Part shown: piece by piece, positions 18,722 to 27,340 of the stretch
Position numbering within the stretch: position 1 is the first letter of the stretch
Layout: each line of letters begins with the position of its first letter
Source of the DNA: Yinghuangia sp035454725
GTDB taxonomy: Bacteria; Actinomycetota; Actinomycetes; Streptomycetales; Streptomycetaceae
Assembly (NCBI RefSeq): GCF_051388935.1
Contig: NZ_JBPKBI010000019.1
Location: 1 to 64,000, forward strand
Direction of reading: 5' to 3'
DNA: 64,000 bases
Notes under the pieces: model-generated
What the model saw: only the letters and a program-made list of their open reading frames with translations
What the model was told of the DNA's origin: nothing
Databases searched by the model: none
Position numbers and translations under genes: made by a program

Positions 18722-19486
18722 CTACTCCCCGCGCCAGACGGGCGAGCGCTTTTCGGAGAACGCGGTGGCACCTTCCCGTGCGTCGGCTGAGGAGTTGACG
18801 GCGTCCACGACGGCCTTTTGACGGGACCAGGCCTCCTCGGCGGGCCACGAGGGTGCGTTGACGATGATCTCCTTGGTGGCGGCCAGGGCGAGAGGGGCGT
18901 TGGCGGCGATACGGGCGGCGAGCCGGCGGGCTTCGGCGAGCGCTTCACCCGGGGCGGTGAGGTGGTTGACGAGGCCGTGGCGGTGGGCGTCGGGGGCGGA
19001 CAGGAAGTCACCGGTCAGGGCGAGTTCCATCGCCACCTGATACGGGATGCGCTGCGGCATGCGCATCAGGCCGCCGGAGCCCGCCGTCAGGCCGCGCCGC
19101 ACCTCGGGCAGGCCGAACCGCGCGTCGTCCGCCGCGACGACCAGATCGCAGGAGAGGACGATTTCGCAGCCGCCCGCGAGTGCGAAGCCCTCGACGGCGG
19201 CGATGATCGGCTTGCGCGGCGGCAGGGCAGCGATTCCGGCGAAGCCGCGTCTCGGATGGATGGGGTTTTCGCCGGCGACGAAGGCCTTGAGGTCCATTCC
19301 GGACGAGAAGGTCCCGGCGGCGCCGGTGACGATTGCCACGCCGAGGTCCTTGCGTGCCTCGAACTCGTCCAGGGCCGCGGCCATCCCGTCGCTGACCGCA
19401 CGGTTGACCGCGTTGCGGACCGACGGGCGGTTGAGAGTGATCAGCGTGACGCCGTCGGCGTGTTCGACCAGTACCTCGTCGGGCAT
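18722..19486 (-). CDS. Enoyl-CoA hydratase/isomerase (crotonase family)
   Basis: A 254-residue crotonase-fold protein. Oxyanion-hole segments FSSGMDLKAF and VEGFALAGGCEIVLSCDLVVA are present, followed by ARFGLPEVRRGLTAGSGGLMRMPQR containing one catalytic-site Glu. It should act on acyl-CoA substrates in fatty-acid or branched catabolism; the precise substrate cannot be read from sequence. The ATG at 19486 has GAGGAG nine bases upstream. It stands alone, with no dehydrogenase or thiolase neighbours. Confidence 0.92.
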   Translation of the reverse strand: MPDEVLVEHADGVTLITLNRPSVRNAVNRAVSDGMAAALDEFEARKDLGVAIVTGAAGTFSSGMDLKAFVAGENPIHPRRGFAGIAALPPRKPIIAAVEGFALAGGCEIVLSCDLVVAADDARFGLPEVRRGLTAGSGGLMRMPQRIPYQVAMELALTGDFLSAPDAHRHGLVNHLTAPGEALAEARRLAARIAANAPLALAATKEIIVNAPSWPAEEAWSRQKAVVDAVNSSADAREGATAFSEKRSPVWRGE

Positions 19487-20198
19487 ACGAATTCTCCTCG
19501 GAAGGCAGCCAAGTGACGGTGCGTCAGCTCGCAGGGCGCGGCCTGGGCAATCCTCGGCTCGGGTCGGACGCGCGTCCGCAGCCGTGGCGATATTGGCTTT
19601 CGTCAAGTTATGGCGCCGTCACGGCCGTGACAAGATCGGCGAAGTGTGGCCTCCCACAGAGAAGTTCGCGAGCTGGAGGCGCTCACGGTGTCGACGGCCA
19701 CGCGTACCGGCGCAGACGGGCGGCGACCACTGATACAGGTACTGCGCCATGAGCGGGAAGGCCGCGGCCCAACAGAAGGCGACCGCCGGGGACGCATTGT
19801 CTGGTCGGGACCAAGCGGCGCGAGCTTTTCGTAGGTCCGGAACAGCCGCGCATTGGATGACCCGACCAGGGCGACCGCCGCCTTGCGGCGCTTCCCGCAC
19901 CGGACGGCGCTTGCGGCGCGCGGGGCGGACACGGTCGACTACGTCGGTCGCGTCGACTGAACCGAACGAACCGTCGTGTCAGCCGCAGGAGTTCGCGGGC
20001 AAAGCAAATTGGGCTACCTGATTCCGCGGATTGTCCAGGCGCGCCGGGATGGGAGTCGGCCGAAATCGGTCCCGGTTCGCCGATGAGTTCGCCGGGGACA
20101 CGCGGTCTGTATTCGGTGGGAGTCGCGCCGAGGCGCTCGCCCACACACCCACCGACAGACTCAGCCACACGCTCAGCCACACACGAGGAGGACCGAGG
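19487..20198. other. Gene-free region, 712 bp
   Basis: Between the divergent crotonase and hydrolase genes. I find no reading frame with convincing codon bias or family motifs. Short direct repeats (CTCAGCCACAC twice, 20159-20181) occur directly before the ribosome site of the hydrolase. A decayed gene cannot be excluded. Confidence 0.45.
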
Positions 20199-20978
20199 AT
20201 GGGCAAGGCCATCTCGCAGGACGGCACGGTGATCGCGTTCGACCGGCAGGGCGCCGGCGATCCGGTGGTCCTCGTCGGCGGTGCTTTGTGCGACCGCGGA
20301 ATCCACCGCGAACTCGCGGATTTCCTCGCACCGCACTTCACCGTCGTCAACTACGACCGCCGGGGGCGCGGCGAAAGCGGCGACACTCCGCCCTACGCCG
20401 TCGAACGCGAGATCGAGGACATCGCGGCGCTGATCGGCGCCGCGGGCGGACGGGCGGCGGTGTACGGCATCTCCTCCGGCGGGGCGCTCGCCCTCCGCGC
20501 CGCGGCGGCCGGGCTGCCCGTCACCAAGGTGATCGCGTACGACCCGCCTTACGTCGTGTCCGAGGACGCCCGCGCCGCGCAGTCCGCGCAGGGCGCCGCG
20601 GTACCCGAACTCATCCGGCAGGGCCGCGCCGAAGAGGCGCTGGAACGCTTCCTGGCCTCGACCGGCATCCCGGCCGAGGCCGTCACCGCCATGCGCGGCA
20701 CCCCCGCGTGGGCCGGGCTCGTCGCCGTCGCACCCACGCTGGCCCACGACTTCGCGATCATGGGCGACAGCCGGGTGCCGACCGAACACCTCGCCGCCAT
20801 CACCGCGCCGACCCTGCTCGTCGACGGGGCCCTGAGCCCGCCCTTCATGCGCGACGCCGTCCGCACGACCGCGCTCGCCGTCGACGGCGCCCGCCACGTC
20901 ACGCTGCCCGGCCAGGGCCACGACGTGTCCGCCGACGCGCTGGGCCCGATCCTGATCGAATTCCTCGCCGAGCCGTAG
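20199..20978 (+). CDS. Alpha/beta-fold hydrolase
   Basis: A 259-residue alpha/beta hydrolase. The oxyanion region is GDPVVLVGGALCDR, and the nucleophile elbow GISSG places Ser at residue 92. A late His in GQGHDVSADALGP completes the likely triad, with the acid near APTLLVDGALS. Substrate unknown; close relatives are annotated as esterases or lactonases. The start is set by GAGGAGGACCGAGG just upstream of ATG 20199. The next gene begins 73 bp downstream on the same strand, so a two- or three-gene unit with the oxidoreductase and gluconokinase is possible. Confidence 0.9.
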   Translation: MGKAISQDGTVIAFDRQGAGDPVVLVGGALCDRGIHRELADFLAPHFTVVNYDRRGRGESGDTPPYAVEREIEDIAALIGAAGGRAAVYGISSGGALALRAAAAGLPVTKVIAYDPPYVVSEDARAAQSAQGAAVPELIRQGRAEEALERFLASTGIPAEAVTAMRGTPAWAGLVAVAPTLAHDFAIMGDSRVPTEHLAAITAPTLLVDGALSPPFMRDAVRTTALAVDGARHVTLPGQGHDVSADALGPILIEFLAEP

Positions 20979-21051
20979 CATCGCCCGGGGTACGGGGGCA
21001 ACGCCCCCGGCCCCATCCGGAACACTTGGCAAACGCATGCAGGAGACGCAC

Positions 21052-22593
21052 ATGGCCCGTGTCCGCGGCGACTTCGACGCCGTGATCGTCGGCGGCGGAC
21101 ACAACGGACTGGTCGCCGCCGCCTACCTCGCGCGCGCCGGACGCTCGGTGGTCGTGCTGGAGAGCAGGCCCGAGGTCGGCGGTGCGGCGGTGTCCAGCCG
21201 TCCGTTCGCCGGCGTCGACGTGCGGCTGTCCCGCTACTCGTACCTCGTCAGTCTGTTCCCCCGGCGCATCATCGACGACCTGCGGCTCCCGATCGAGCTG
21301 CGTCGGCGCCGCGTCGGCTCGTACACACCGCGCGGCGACACCGGATTCCTCGTCGACGCTCTGGACCCGGCCCGCACGCGCGACGAACTGACCCGGTTCG
21401 CCGGTAGCGCCGAAGCCGACGCCTGGGCGCGCTGGGGAGCCATGACCGGCCGCCTCGCCGTGCGCGTCTTCCCCACTCTCACCGAACCCCTGCGTACGAA
21501 AAAGGAGTTCCGCCGCATCGTCGACGACAACCACGCCTGGAACGCATTGTTCGCATCCCCGCTGTCCGCGGCGCTGGAGGCCGAGTTCGCCGACGACACG
21601 GTACGGGGCGTCGTCGCCACCGACGCGTTGATCGGCACATTCGCGCCCACCGACGACCCGGAACTACGCCCGAACCGCTGCTTCCTCTACCACGTCATCG
21701 GCGGCGGCACCGGGGACTGGGACGTCCCGGTCGGCGGCATGGGGGCGGTGACCCGGGCGCTCGCCGACGCCGCCCGCGCCGCCGGCGCCGAACTGCGCAC
21801 CCGCGCGACGGCCACCGCGATCACCTCCGACGGAGAGGTGACGTACACGACCGAGGACGACGAACTCCGCGTCACCGGAAGGCACATCCTCGCGGCTGTC
21901 GCACCCGCCACGCTGCGCCGCCTCCTCGGCGAGGCCCCCGACGCCCCGCCGCCCGAGGGCGCCCAGCTCAAGGTCAACATGGTCCTCGCCCGCCTGCCCC
22001 GGCTTCGCGACCCGCGCGCCGACCCGCGCGAGGCCTTCGCCGGCACCCTCCACGTCAACGAGGGGTACGACCAACTCGCCGCCGCATACCGGGAAGCCGC
22101 GTCCGGCCGAATCCCCGCTCCGCCGCCCGGCGAGATCTACTGCCACACGCTCACCGACCCCACGATCCTCGGCCGCGCGGAGCGCGAGCGGGGCATCCAC
22201 ACCCTCACACTCTTTGGACTCCACATGCCCGCAAGGCTGTTCGCCGCCGACAACGACACCGCCCGCGCGCAGGCCCTGCGCGCCACCCTCGACTCGCTGG
22301 ACGCGGTCCTGGCCGAACCCGTGGAGGACTGCCTGCTGCGCGACGCCGACGGCCGCCCCTGTGTCGAGGCCCGTACGCCGGTCGACCTCGACCGCGAACT
22401 CGGGCTTCCCGCCGGGCACATCTTCCACCGCGACCTCGCCTGGCCGTACGCCGAACACGACCACGACGCCGGCGCATGGGGTGTGGAAACCGCCCACGAA
22501 CGCATCCTGCTCTGCGGAGCCGGCGCCCGGCGCGGCGGCGGGGTGAGCGGCATCCCCGGCCACAACGCCGCGATGGCGGTGCTCGGTTTTTGA
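21052..22593 (+). CDS. FAD-dependent oxidoreductase, phytoene-desaturase/PYROXD2-like
   Basis: A 513-residue flavoprotein with an N-terminal dinucleotide fold (DAVIVGGGHNGLVAAAYLARAG) and a second glycine-rich stretch at the C-terminus (ILLCGAGARRGGGVSGIPGHNAA) typical of carotenoid desaturase/isomerase relatives. The closest functional class is the PYROXD2-like group, not the carotenogenic enzymes, because no phytoene synthase is nearby. Substrate unknown. CAGGAGA precedes the ATG at 21052; another ATG at 21037 is less favoured. Its stop overlaps the probable TTG start of gluconokinase. Confidence 0.85.
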   Translation: MARVRGDFDAVIVGGGHNGLVAAAYLARAGRSVVVLESRPEVGGAAVSSRPFAGVDVRLSRYSYLVSLFPRRIIDDLRLPIELRRRRVGSYTPRGDTGFLVDALDPARTRDELTRFAGSAEADAWARWGAMTGRLAVRVFPTLTEPLRTKKEFRRIVDDNHAWNALFASPLSAALEAEFADDTVRGVVATDALIGTFAPTDDPELRPNRCFLYHVIGGGTGDWDVPVGGMGAVTRALADAARAAGAELRTRATATAITSDGEVTYTTEDDELRVTGRHILAAVAPATLRRLLGEAPDAPPPEGAQLKVNMVLARLPRLRDPRADPREAFAGTLHVNEGYDQLAAAYREAASGRIPAPPPGEIYCHTLTDPTILGRAERERGIHTLTLFGLHMPARLFAADNDTARAQALRATLDSLDAVLAEPVEDCLLRDADGRPCVEARTPVDLDRELGLPAGHIFHRDLAWPYAEHDHDAGAWGVETAHERILLCGAGARRGGGVSGIPGHNAAMAVLGF

Positions 22594-23129
22594 ACGCGGC
22601 CGACACTTTCGCCGAACGGCCGCCGCACATCGTCGTGATGGGTGTATCCGGCACCGGAAAGACCACCGTGGCGGCCGAGTTGGCGGCACGATGCGGCGCC
22701 GACCTCGGCGAGGGTGACGACTTCCACCCCGAGGCCAACATCGCCAAGATGCGCAGCGGGCAGCCGTTGGACGACACCGACCGGCAGCCCTGGCTCGACG
22801 CGCTGGGGGAGTGGCTGCGCAGGCGGTACGAAGCGAACGCCGGTGCGGTGGTGACATGTTCGGCGTTGAAGCGCGCGTACCGCGACCGGCTGCGCCGGGA
22901 CTGCCCCGACGCGTTCTTCGTGCACCTGGACGGCCCGCGCGACCTGATCGCGCAGCGCCTCGACGGCCGCCGGGGGCACTTCTTCGACCCGGCCCTCCTC
23001 GACTCGCAACTTGCCGCGCTGGAGCCCTTGGGCCCCGACGAGGCGGGCGTCGTGGTCGACATCGGCGACGACCCGGCGGAGATCGCCCGCGCGGCCGAAC
23101 GCGCGTGGCGGCGCTTCGCGGAGGAGTGA
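22590..23129 (+). CDS. gntK: Gluconokinase
   Basis: A 179-residue P-loop kinase of the GntK/IdnK family: HIVVMGVSGTGKTTVAAEL carries the Walker A (about residues 18-26), GEGDDFHPEANIAKMRSGQPLDD binds gluconate, and CSALKRAYRDRLR and GRRGHFFDPALLDSQLAALE complete the family pattern. It phosphorylates D-gluconate for entry into the pentose-phosphate pathway. There is no ATG before the Walker motif; TTG at 22590 overlaps the TGA of the preceding gene, which implies translational coupling. The oxidoreductase upstream has no evident link to gluconate. Confidence 0.88.
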   Translation: MNAADTFAERPPHIVVMGVSGTGKTTVAAELAARCGADLGEGDDFHPEANIAKMRSGQPLDDTDRQPWLDALGEWLRRRYEANAGAVVTCSALKRAYRDRLRRDCPDAFFVHLDGPRDLIAQRLDGRRGHFFDPALLDSQLAALEPLGPDEAGVVVDIGDDPAEIARAAERAWRRFAEE

Positions 23130-23421
23130 CGGAGCGAAGACGTCGTTGGCCTGTCCACCGCAGACTCGCCGTTTGCGGGCCAGGCGCGGTGTGGGCGTTC
23201 GGCGATGCGGGGCGGCCGATTCGGCAGGTCCGCGGGGTGGCGCCGCGCCGTCTGCGCCCCACACGCGAGGGACATCCCGCTGTCCCCCCATACGCGCGTT
23301 CCGACATACTGCTTCGCGGACTCGGCACCGGGCGCGGCGCGCATCGCGGTGCCCATCCGTGTCATCCGCGGGGCCGTCGTGCTCTCGCGACGCAGGCAAC
23401 GGTGAGACAAGGACGAATCTC

Positions 23422-24579
23422 TTGAGCCATGTGCCCCCGCCCTGGCAGCCTGCCCCGCCACCCCAGCAAACCGGTCAATTCCCTCACCAGCCGAGTGGAT
23501 TCCCGCCATACGGGGGCGGACCGGCCGCCGGGGGTGGACAGTTCGTCCCCGCTCCGCCGCGACCTCCGCGCGCGCCGCTGTTCTGGCGCTTCGTCCAGGT
23601 CATCAATCCGTCGAGTGCCGCCAAGGCCGCGCTGAAGGCGCAGAACCGGTTGGCGCCGCCCGACCCGCGCATCGAACACGTCCGGCTCATCAGGACGTTG
23701 CTCGGCATGGGCGTCGTGGCGTGGGTCGCGCTGAAGTACGACTCCGTCGAGGCGGAGAAGATCTTCAGCGAAGCCATCATGCACGTGACCATCTCGGTGG
23801 TCGTCGCCGTCGTGGCCGTACCGCTGACCGCGCTCATCCTCGTGCTCCTGACCGAGCCGGCGAAACGCCGGGAAACGCGCCGGAGCATGCGTTACCCGAT
23901 GAAGTCGATGGGTGCGTTCATCGGCGCCGGCGCGGTGCTGACCACGCTGGCGCTGGTCGGGGTCGTGGAAATGCGGCCGGGCGGCGCGTTGATGGTGCTG
24001 GTCGTGCTGGGGTGGATCGCACTCATCTGGTGCGGCTTCTTCGCGATCACCGCTTTCTTCATGGTCCCGCGCCACCTGTTCGCCGCCGCCGACGGGCACT
24101 TGCTCATGCCGTGCCTCCTCGCCCCGACCCTGTCGTGGGCCGTCGCGGCGGTCGACCTCGCGGCGCCCGGCCACAACCGCGTGCCCGCCGTCGTCGCGGC
24201 CATCGTGACGCTGGGCGCACCCGTGACCATCACCGCGATGTCGGTCTGGGAGGCCAAGCGGGTGCGCCTGCTGTACGGCGTGACCTTCCGCAGCGGGTCG
24301 CAGCCCACGCGGCTCCCGCCAACCGCCGCCGCCACCGCCGGCGCGTCATGGGTTCCGCCGCAGGTCGCCAACGCGTCGACCGCGCTCGGCGGCAACCTCG
24401 GCGGGCACACCATGGGGGGCGGCCAACCGGGTTACGTCGCCCGGCCGTTCCCGCATACCGTCCACGTCATCGGGGTGCTGTTGAGCTGCGGCATGTGGAC
24501 GGTGGGATACCTGATCTCGTACGCCGTGTGGAAGAAGCGCCAGGCTGCGGCCGTCCCCGCGCCCGGTGGCTGGGTCTGA
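23422..24579 (+). CDS. Proline-rich N-terminus multispanning membrane protein
   Basis: About 385 residues. An N-terminal Pro/Gln/Gly-rich cytoplasmic segment (about 1-50) is followed by roughly six transmembrane helices, e.g. HVTISVVVAVVAVPLTALILVL written here as two parts, GGALMVLVVLGWIALIW, and WAVAAVDLAAPG. A final helix (HVIGVLLSCGMWTVGYLISY) precedes a basic tail. I do not recognise a catalytic motif; similar proteins are annotated as hypothetical membrane proteins in Streptomyces. TTG at 23422 is chosen since AAGGACG lies 8 bases before it; GTG at 23431 is the alternative. Confidence 0.65.
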   Translation: MSHVPPPWQPAPPPQQTGQFPHQPSGFPPYGGGPAAGGGQFVPAPPRPPRAPLFWRFVQVINPSSAAKAALKAQNRLAPPDPRIEHVRLIRTLLGMGVVAWVALKYDSVEAEKIFSEAIMHVTISVVVAVVAVPLTALILVLLTEPAKRRETRRSMRYPMKSMGAFIGAGAVLTTLALVGVVEMRPGGALMVLVVLGWIALIWCGFFAITAFFMVPRHLFAAADGHLLMPCLLAPTLSWAVAAVDLAAPGHNRVPAVVAAIVTLGAPVTITAMSVWEAKRVRLLYGVTFRSGSQPTRLPPTAAATAGASWVPPQVANASTALGGNLGGHTMGGGQPGYVARPFPHTVHVIGVLLSCGMWTVGYLISYAVWKKRQAAAVPAPGGWV

Positions 24580-24591
24580 TCGGGCCACGGT

Positions 24592-25077
24592 TCACGGGCC
24601 GAGTCCGGCCCCGGCCCACAAACGGGTGAACTGGTCGAACGCCAGGACGAGGAACCCGCCGGCCGCGCCGACGAACGTCGTGAACAGCCACGCGAACGCC
24701 CAGCCGTTGTCGGCCCGCTCCGGTTCGGAAGCACGCAACCCCGGGAGCGCGAGCGCCAGTCCGACGACCCCGGCGGCCACCGCCAGCACCAGGCCGAACA
24801 GGGCGCAGGGGAACGGGCCGGCGCCGCCACTCGGCAGGCCGTACCACATCAGGGTGAGCGCGCCGATGTTCACGGCCCAGAGCAGCGCGAGCGCGACGCA
24901 GCGGGCGCGGGTGGCGGACCGGTCGGCGAAGTCGGCCACCGCGCGGAGGAGCGAGGTCACCGAACGACGGGATGACGTTTCTGGTTCGTCCCGCGAGTCG
25001 CCGACCGGATCGGCTGACGCCGGCGCGGAATTCGCCGGCTCCGGGGACTTCGCGACCGAGCGTTGGGATCGGGACAC
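24592..25077 (-). CDS. Small multispanning membrane protein of unknown function
   Basis: About 161 residues from GTG 25077, which has GGGGAGG four bases upstream. A polar N-terminus (about 50 residues, Ser/Arg-rich) is followed by three to four transmembrane helices, including CVALALLWAVNIGALTLMWY, LFGLVLAVAAGVVGLALAL and WAFAWLFTTFVGAAGGFLVL. No motif is recognised. It is convergent with the membrane-protein gene ending at 24579, with only 12 bp between stops and no room for a large terminator. Confidence 0.6.
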   Translation of the reverse strand: MSRSQRSVAKSPEPANSAPASADPVGDSRDEPETSSRRSVTSLLRAVADFADRSATRARCVALALLWAVNIGALTLMWYGLPSGGAGPFPCALFGLVLAVAAGVVGLALALPGLRASEPERADNGWAFAWLFTTFVGAAGGFLVLAFDQFTRLWAGAGLGP

Positions 25078-25591
25078 CGGGCCTCCCCGCCAGCGTTGGA
25101 TGAGCAAGTGCCGTGGCCGGAAAAGTTCCCCGTCTCGCGAACGCGCGAGGTAGTGACGGTCCTCCCGCCGATCGCGCCTCGGGCGACGAGAGGAAGGGCC
25201 GTCAGGGCCCAGTGCGACGAAAACCGGCGAATTGTCCGGGTTGCGGCATGACTTCGACGGTAGGCGCGCCGAGAGCGCCGGGCAGCCGGGGAAGGCCGTT
25301 CGAGTGAACGGACAATCCATCTGGTTGCGTAAATGCGGACAAGATTGGACGTGTAATGATTCGCCCGGCGGGCGGGTCATGAGCAATTCAGATCTTTTTC
25401 GGTCACCGATCCGTCACGGTCACTCTGCGGCATATCCGCATGTCATCCCGGGGTGTCCGAAGCATCCCCGCAGGTGAGACCAGGCCGAACGCCGCCTTTA
25501 CGCACCTGTGATGCACGGCCGGCGAGTTGTGGACGACAAGGCGATTTGTCTAGCGTCACCCCCGGTTTCGCCGACCACGGCGAAATGCGCC
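25078..25591. other. Gene-free region upstream of the riboswitch, 514 bp
   Basis: Between the divergent membrane-protein gene and the riboswitch leader. The part near 25385-25450 is AT-richer and likely holds the promoter of the riboswitch transcript. No gene is supported. Confidence 0.45.
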
Positions 25592-25770
25592 GACCGGAAC
25601 GCCGAATCCCGTCCCCGGTCCCGGCGCGCGCGAGAGCACTTCCGGACGGGAGCGGGGGAACCAGGTGGTACGCCGTACCCGACACGTCGGGTCCGGCTCG
25701 GGGTGAAGCCGTGCGCTCGCGCGGCCGGGCCGTCTCCGGTCCGAATCCGACAGCTCACCTCGCAGGCGGC
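25592..25770 (+). ncRNA. Cyclic di-AMP riboswitch (ydaO-yuaA type)
   Basis: The conserved blocks of the ydaO aptamer appear in order: GCCGAATCCCG near 25601, GGGGGAACCA near 25662, CTCGGGGTGAAGCCG near 25700, and CCGAATCCGACAGCTCACCTCGCAGG at 25741-25766 (split as CCGAATCCGACAGC and TCACCTCGCAGG). In actinobacteria this riboswitch class senses c-di-AMP and controls cell-wall hydrolases. It ends about 17 bases before the ATG of a LysM-NlpC/P60 gene and abuts its AGGAGAGG ribosome site, so control could act on translation start as well as on termination. Boundaries are approximate to about ten bases. Confidence 0.88.
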
Positions 25771-25787
25771 AGGAGAGGAACGACTTC

Positions 25788-26624
25788 ATGCTGTCTGCCC
25801 ACAGCGTCCGCCGCCTGGTGGCCGCCGCCGGCATCGCCGGCCTCGGCACGGCCTTCACCGCCACCGCCACCCACGCCGCTCCGGCCATGGCCCAGCCGGA
25901 GGCCGCGACCACCGCTGCGGCCCCCACGGACCCCGCCGCCGAGACGGGCGCCGACACCGGATCCGCCGCCACCTCCACCGCCGCGACACACACCGTCGTG
26001 TCAGGTGACACCCTCTGGAGGATCGCCGACGCGAACGGGGTCGCCGGCAGCTGGCAGGCCCTGTACGACCTGAACCGCGACCAGCTCACCAAAGGCCCGG
26101 ACTGGCTCGACATCGGCCGGATCCTGAAGCTGACCGGCACCGCACCGGCCGAGACCGGCAGTTCGTCGCAGACGGCCACCCGGACGGCCGCGACCACCGA
26201 GACGTCCGAGACGACCGCCCCGACCACGCAGTCCACCGCCGGTTCGACGGCGACGCAGGTTGCCGCCCCCGCGGCCGGCAAGGCCGCCGCCGCGATCGCG
26301 TTCGCGAAGGCCCAGCTCGGCAAGCCGTACGTCTACGGGGCCGAAGGGCCCGACGCGTACGACTGCTCCGGCCTCGTCCAGGCGGCGTGGAAGGCCGCGG
26401 GCGTGTCGATCCCGCGCGTCACCACCGACCAGTACGCGGCCGGCGACAAGGTCGCGATATCCGACCTTCAGCCCGGCGACCTGGTGTTCTACTACTCCGG
26501 CATCAGCCACGTCGGCATGTACCTGGGCGACGGCCAGATCATCCACGCCCCGAACTCGCGTTCGGTCGTGAAGATCGTTCCCGTCGACTCGATGCCCATC
26601 GCGGGCGCCACCCGCCCCGCCTGA
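25788..26624 (+). CDS. Secreted LysM-NlpC/P60 peptidoglycan endopeptidase
   Basis: A 278-residue exported cell-wall hydrolase. A signal peptide (RRLVAAAGIAGLGTAFTATA, cut probably after THA) is followed by an Ala/Thr-rich linker, then a LysM domain (HTVVSGDTLWRIADANG, about residues 66-115) that binds peptidoglycan. A second linker leads to an NlpC/P60 domain with catalytic Cys at 193 (DAYDCSGLVQ) and His at 241 (ISHVGMYLGDG). It should cleave the peptide stem of peptidoglycan during growth or spore germination. A c-di-AMP riboswitch directly upstream controls it, in line with actinobacterial resuscitation-type hydrolases. AGGAGAGG supports ATG 25788. Confidence 0.95.
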   Translation: MLSAHSVRRLVAAAGIAGLGTAFTATATHAAPAMAQPEAATTAAAPTDPAAETGADTGSAATSTAATHTVVSGDTLWRIADANGVAGSWQALYDLNRDQLTKGPDWLDIGRILKLTGTAPAETGSSSQTATRTAATTETSETTAPTTQSTAGSTATQVAAPAAGKAAAAIAFAKAQLGKPYVYGAEGPDAYDCSGLVQAAWKAAGVSIPRVTTDQYAAGDKVAISDLQPGDLVFYYSGISHVGMYLGDGQIIHAPNSRSVVKIVPVDSMPIAGATRPA

Positions 26625-26862
26625 TCCCCGCGCCGCCCGACGGCCCCACGGACCGGCCCCGCGCGGACGGCGGACCACGTTCTCAGCCGTGTCTCCACCG
26701 CCCGCGCGGGTGCCGCCGGACGACCATGCACGCGGGTATGACCAGGCAGAACGACCGGTATGCCCGTCCCTTCCGCGCGCACACGGCCAACGAATAACTC
26801 CACATCACCCGGGCAGCGTAATGACAGTTCCGTCACCATGTCCCCGTCCGGAGGTGGCGACC

Positions 26863-27204
26863 ATGCCCGGCGGCCCCGCGCTCAGCCGTCGTGAGCGGCA
26901 GCAGCTGCATGCCATCGAACTCGAATTGCAGCGCGACGCCGTACTCGACCGGCAACTGCGCACCATGAATCTCGTCAGTCCGCCCAGCGGCCGAGCACCG
27001 GCCGGCAGATTCCGTCGGCAAGTGCGCGTCTACAGCCTGATCGTCCTGTGCCCGCTGTCCCTCGTCATGCTCGCCGCGACGCTCAGCGGCGGCCCGGTGT
27101 CGATCGCCGTCGCCGCGGCAGTCGTATGGGCCGCAACGCTGGTGATCGCGGGCGACTGGCTCTGGGCCTGGTGGCATTCCACACGCCGCCAGGAGCCCGG
27201 CTAA
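26863..27204 (+). CDS. DUF3040-type small membrane protein
   Basis: A 113-residue protein starting MPGGPALSRRERQQLHAIE, where LSRRERQQLxxIExxL is the N-terminal DUF3040 signature. Two transmembrane helices follow (VYSLIVLCPLSLVMLAATL and IAVAAAVVWAATLVIAGDWL) and a short basic tail. DUF3040 proteins are common in actinobacteria and have no known function. GGAGGTGG eight bases upstream fixes the ATG at 26863. It is convergent with the UbiA-type gene. Confidence 0.85.
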   Translation: MPGGPALSRRERQQLHAIELELQRDAVLDRQLRTMNLVSPPSGRAPAGRFRRQVRVYSLIVLCPLSLVMLAATLSGGPVSIAVAAAVVWAATLVIAGDWLWAWWHSTRRQEPG

Positions 27205-27340
27205 CGGGCGATATCCCGGCGGCGTCCGCCGGGAAGCCACCACGGTGATGCCACGACGCGGCACCCACAGGCCGACGTGTGCCTGTTCCGGCCGGTGACC
27301 CGTCCGTACGCCGGGGCCCGCGCACCGAGACATCCACCGG

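Noticed and set aside
20146..20190. CRISPR-like short repeats near 20160
   Set aside because: Only two copies of an 11-base unit with no spacers of regular length and no cas genes.
19487..20198. Possible decayed gene in the 712-bp space before the hydrolase
   Set aside because: Frames were inspected on both strands; none shows sustained codon bias or family motifs.
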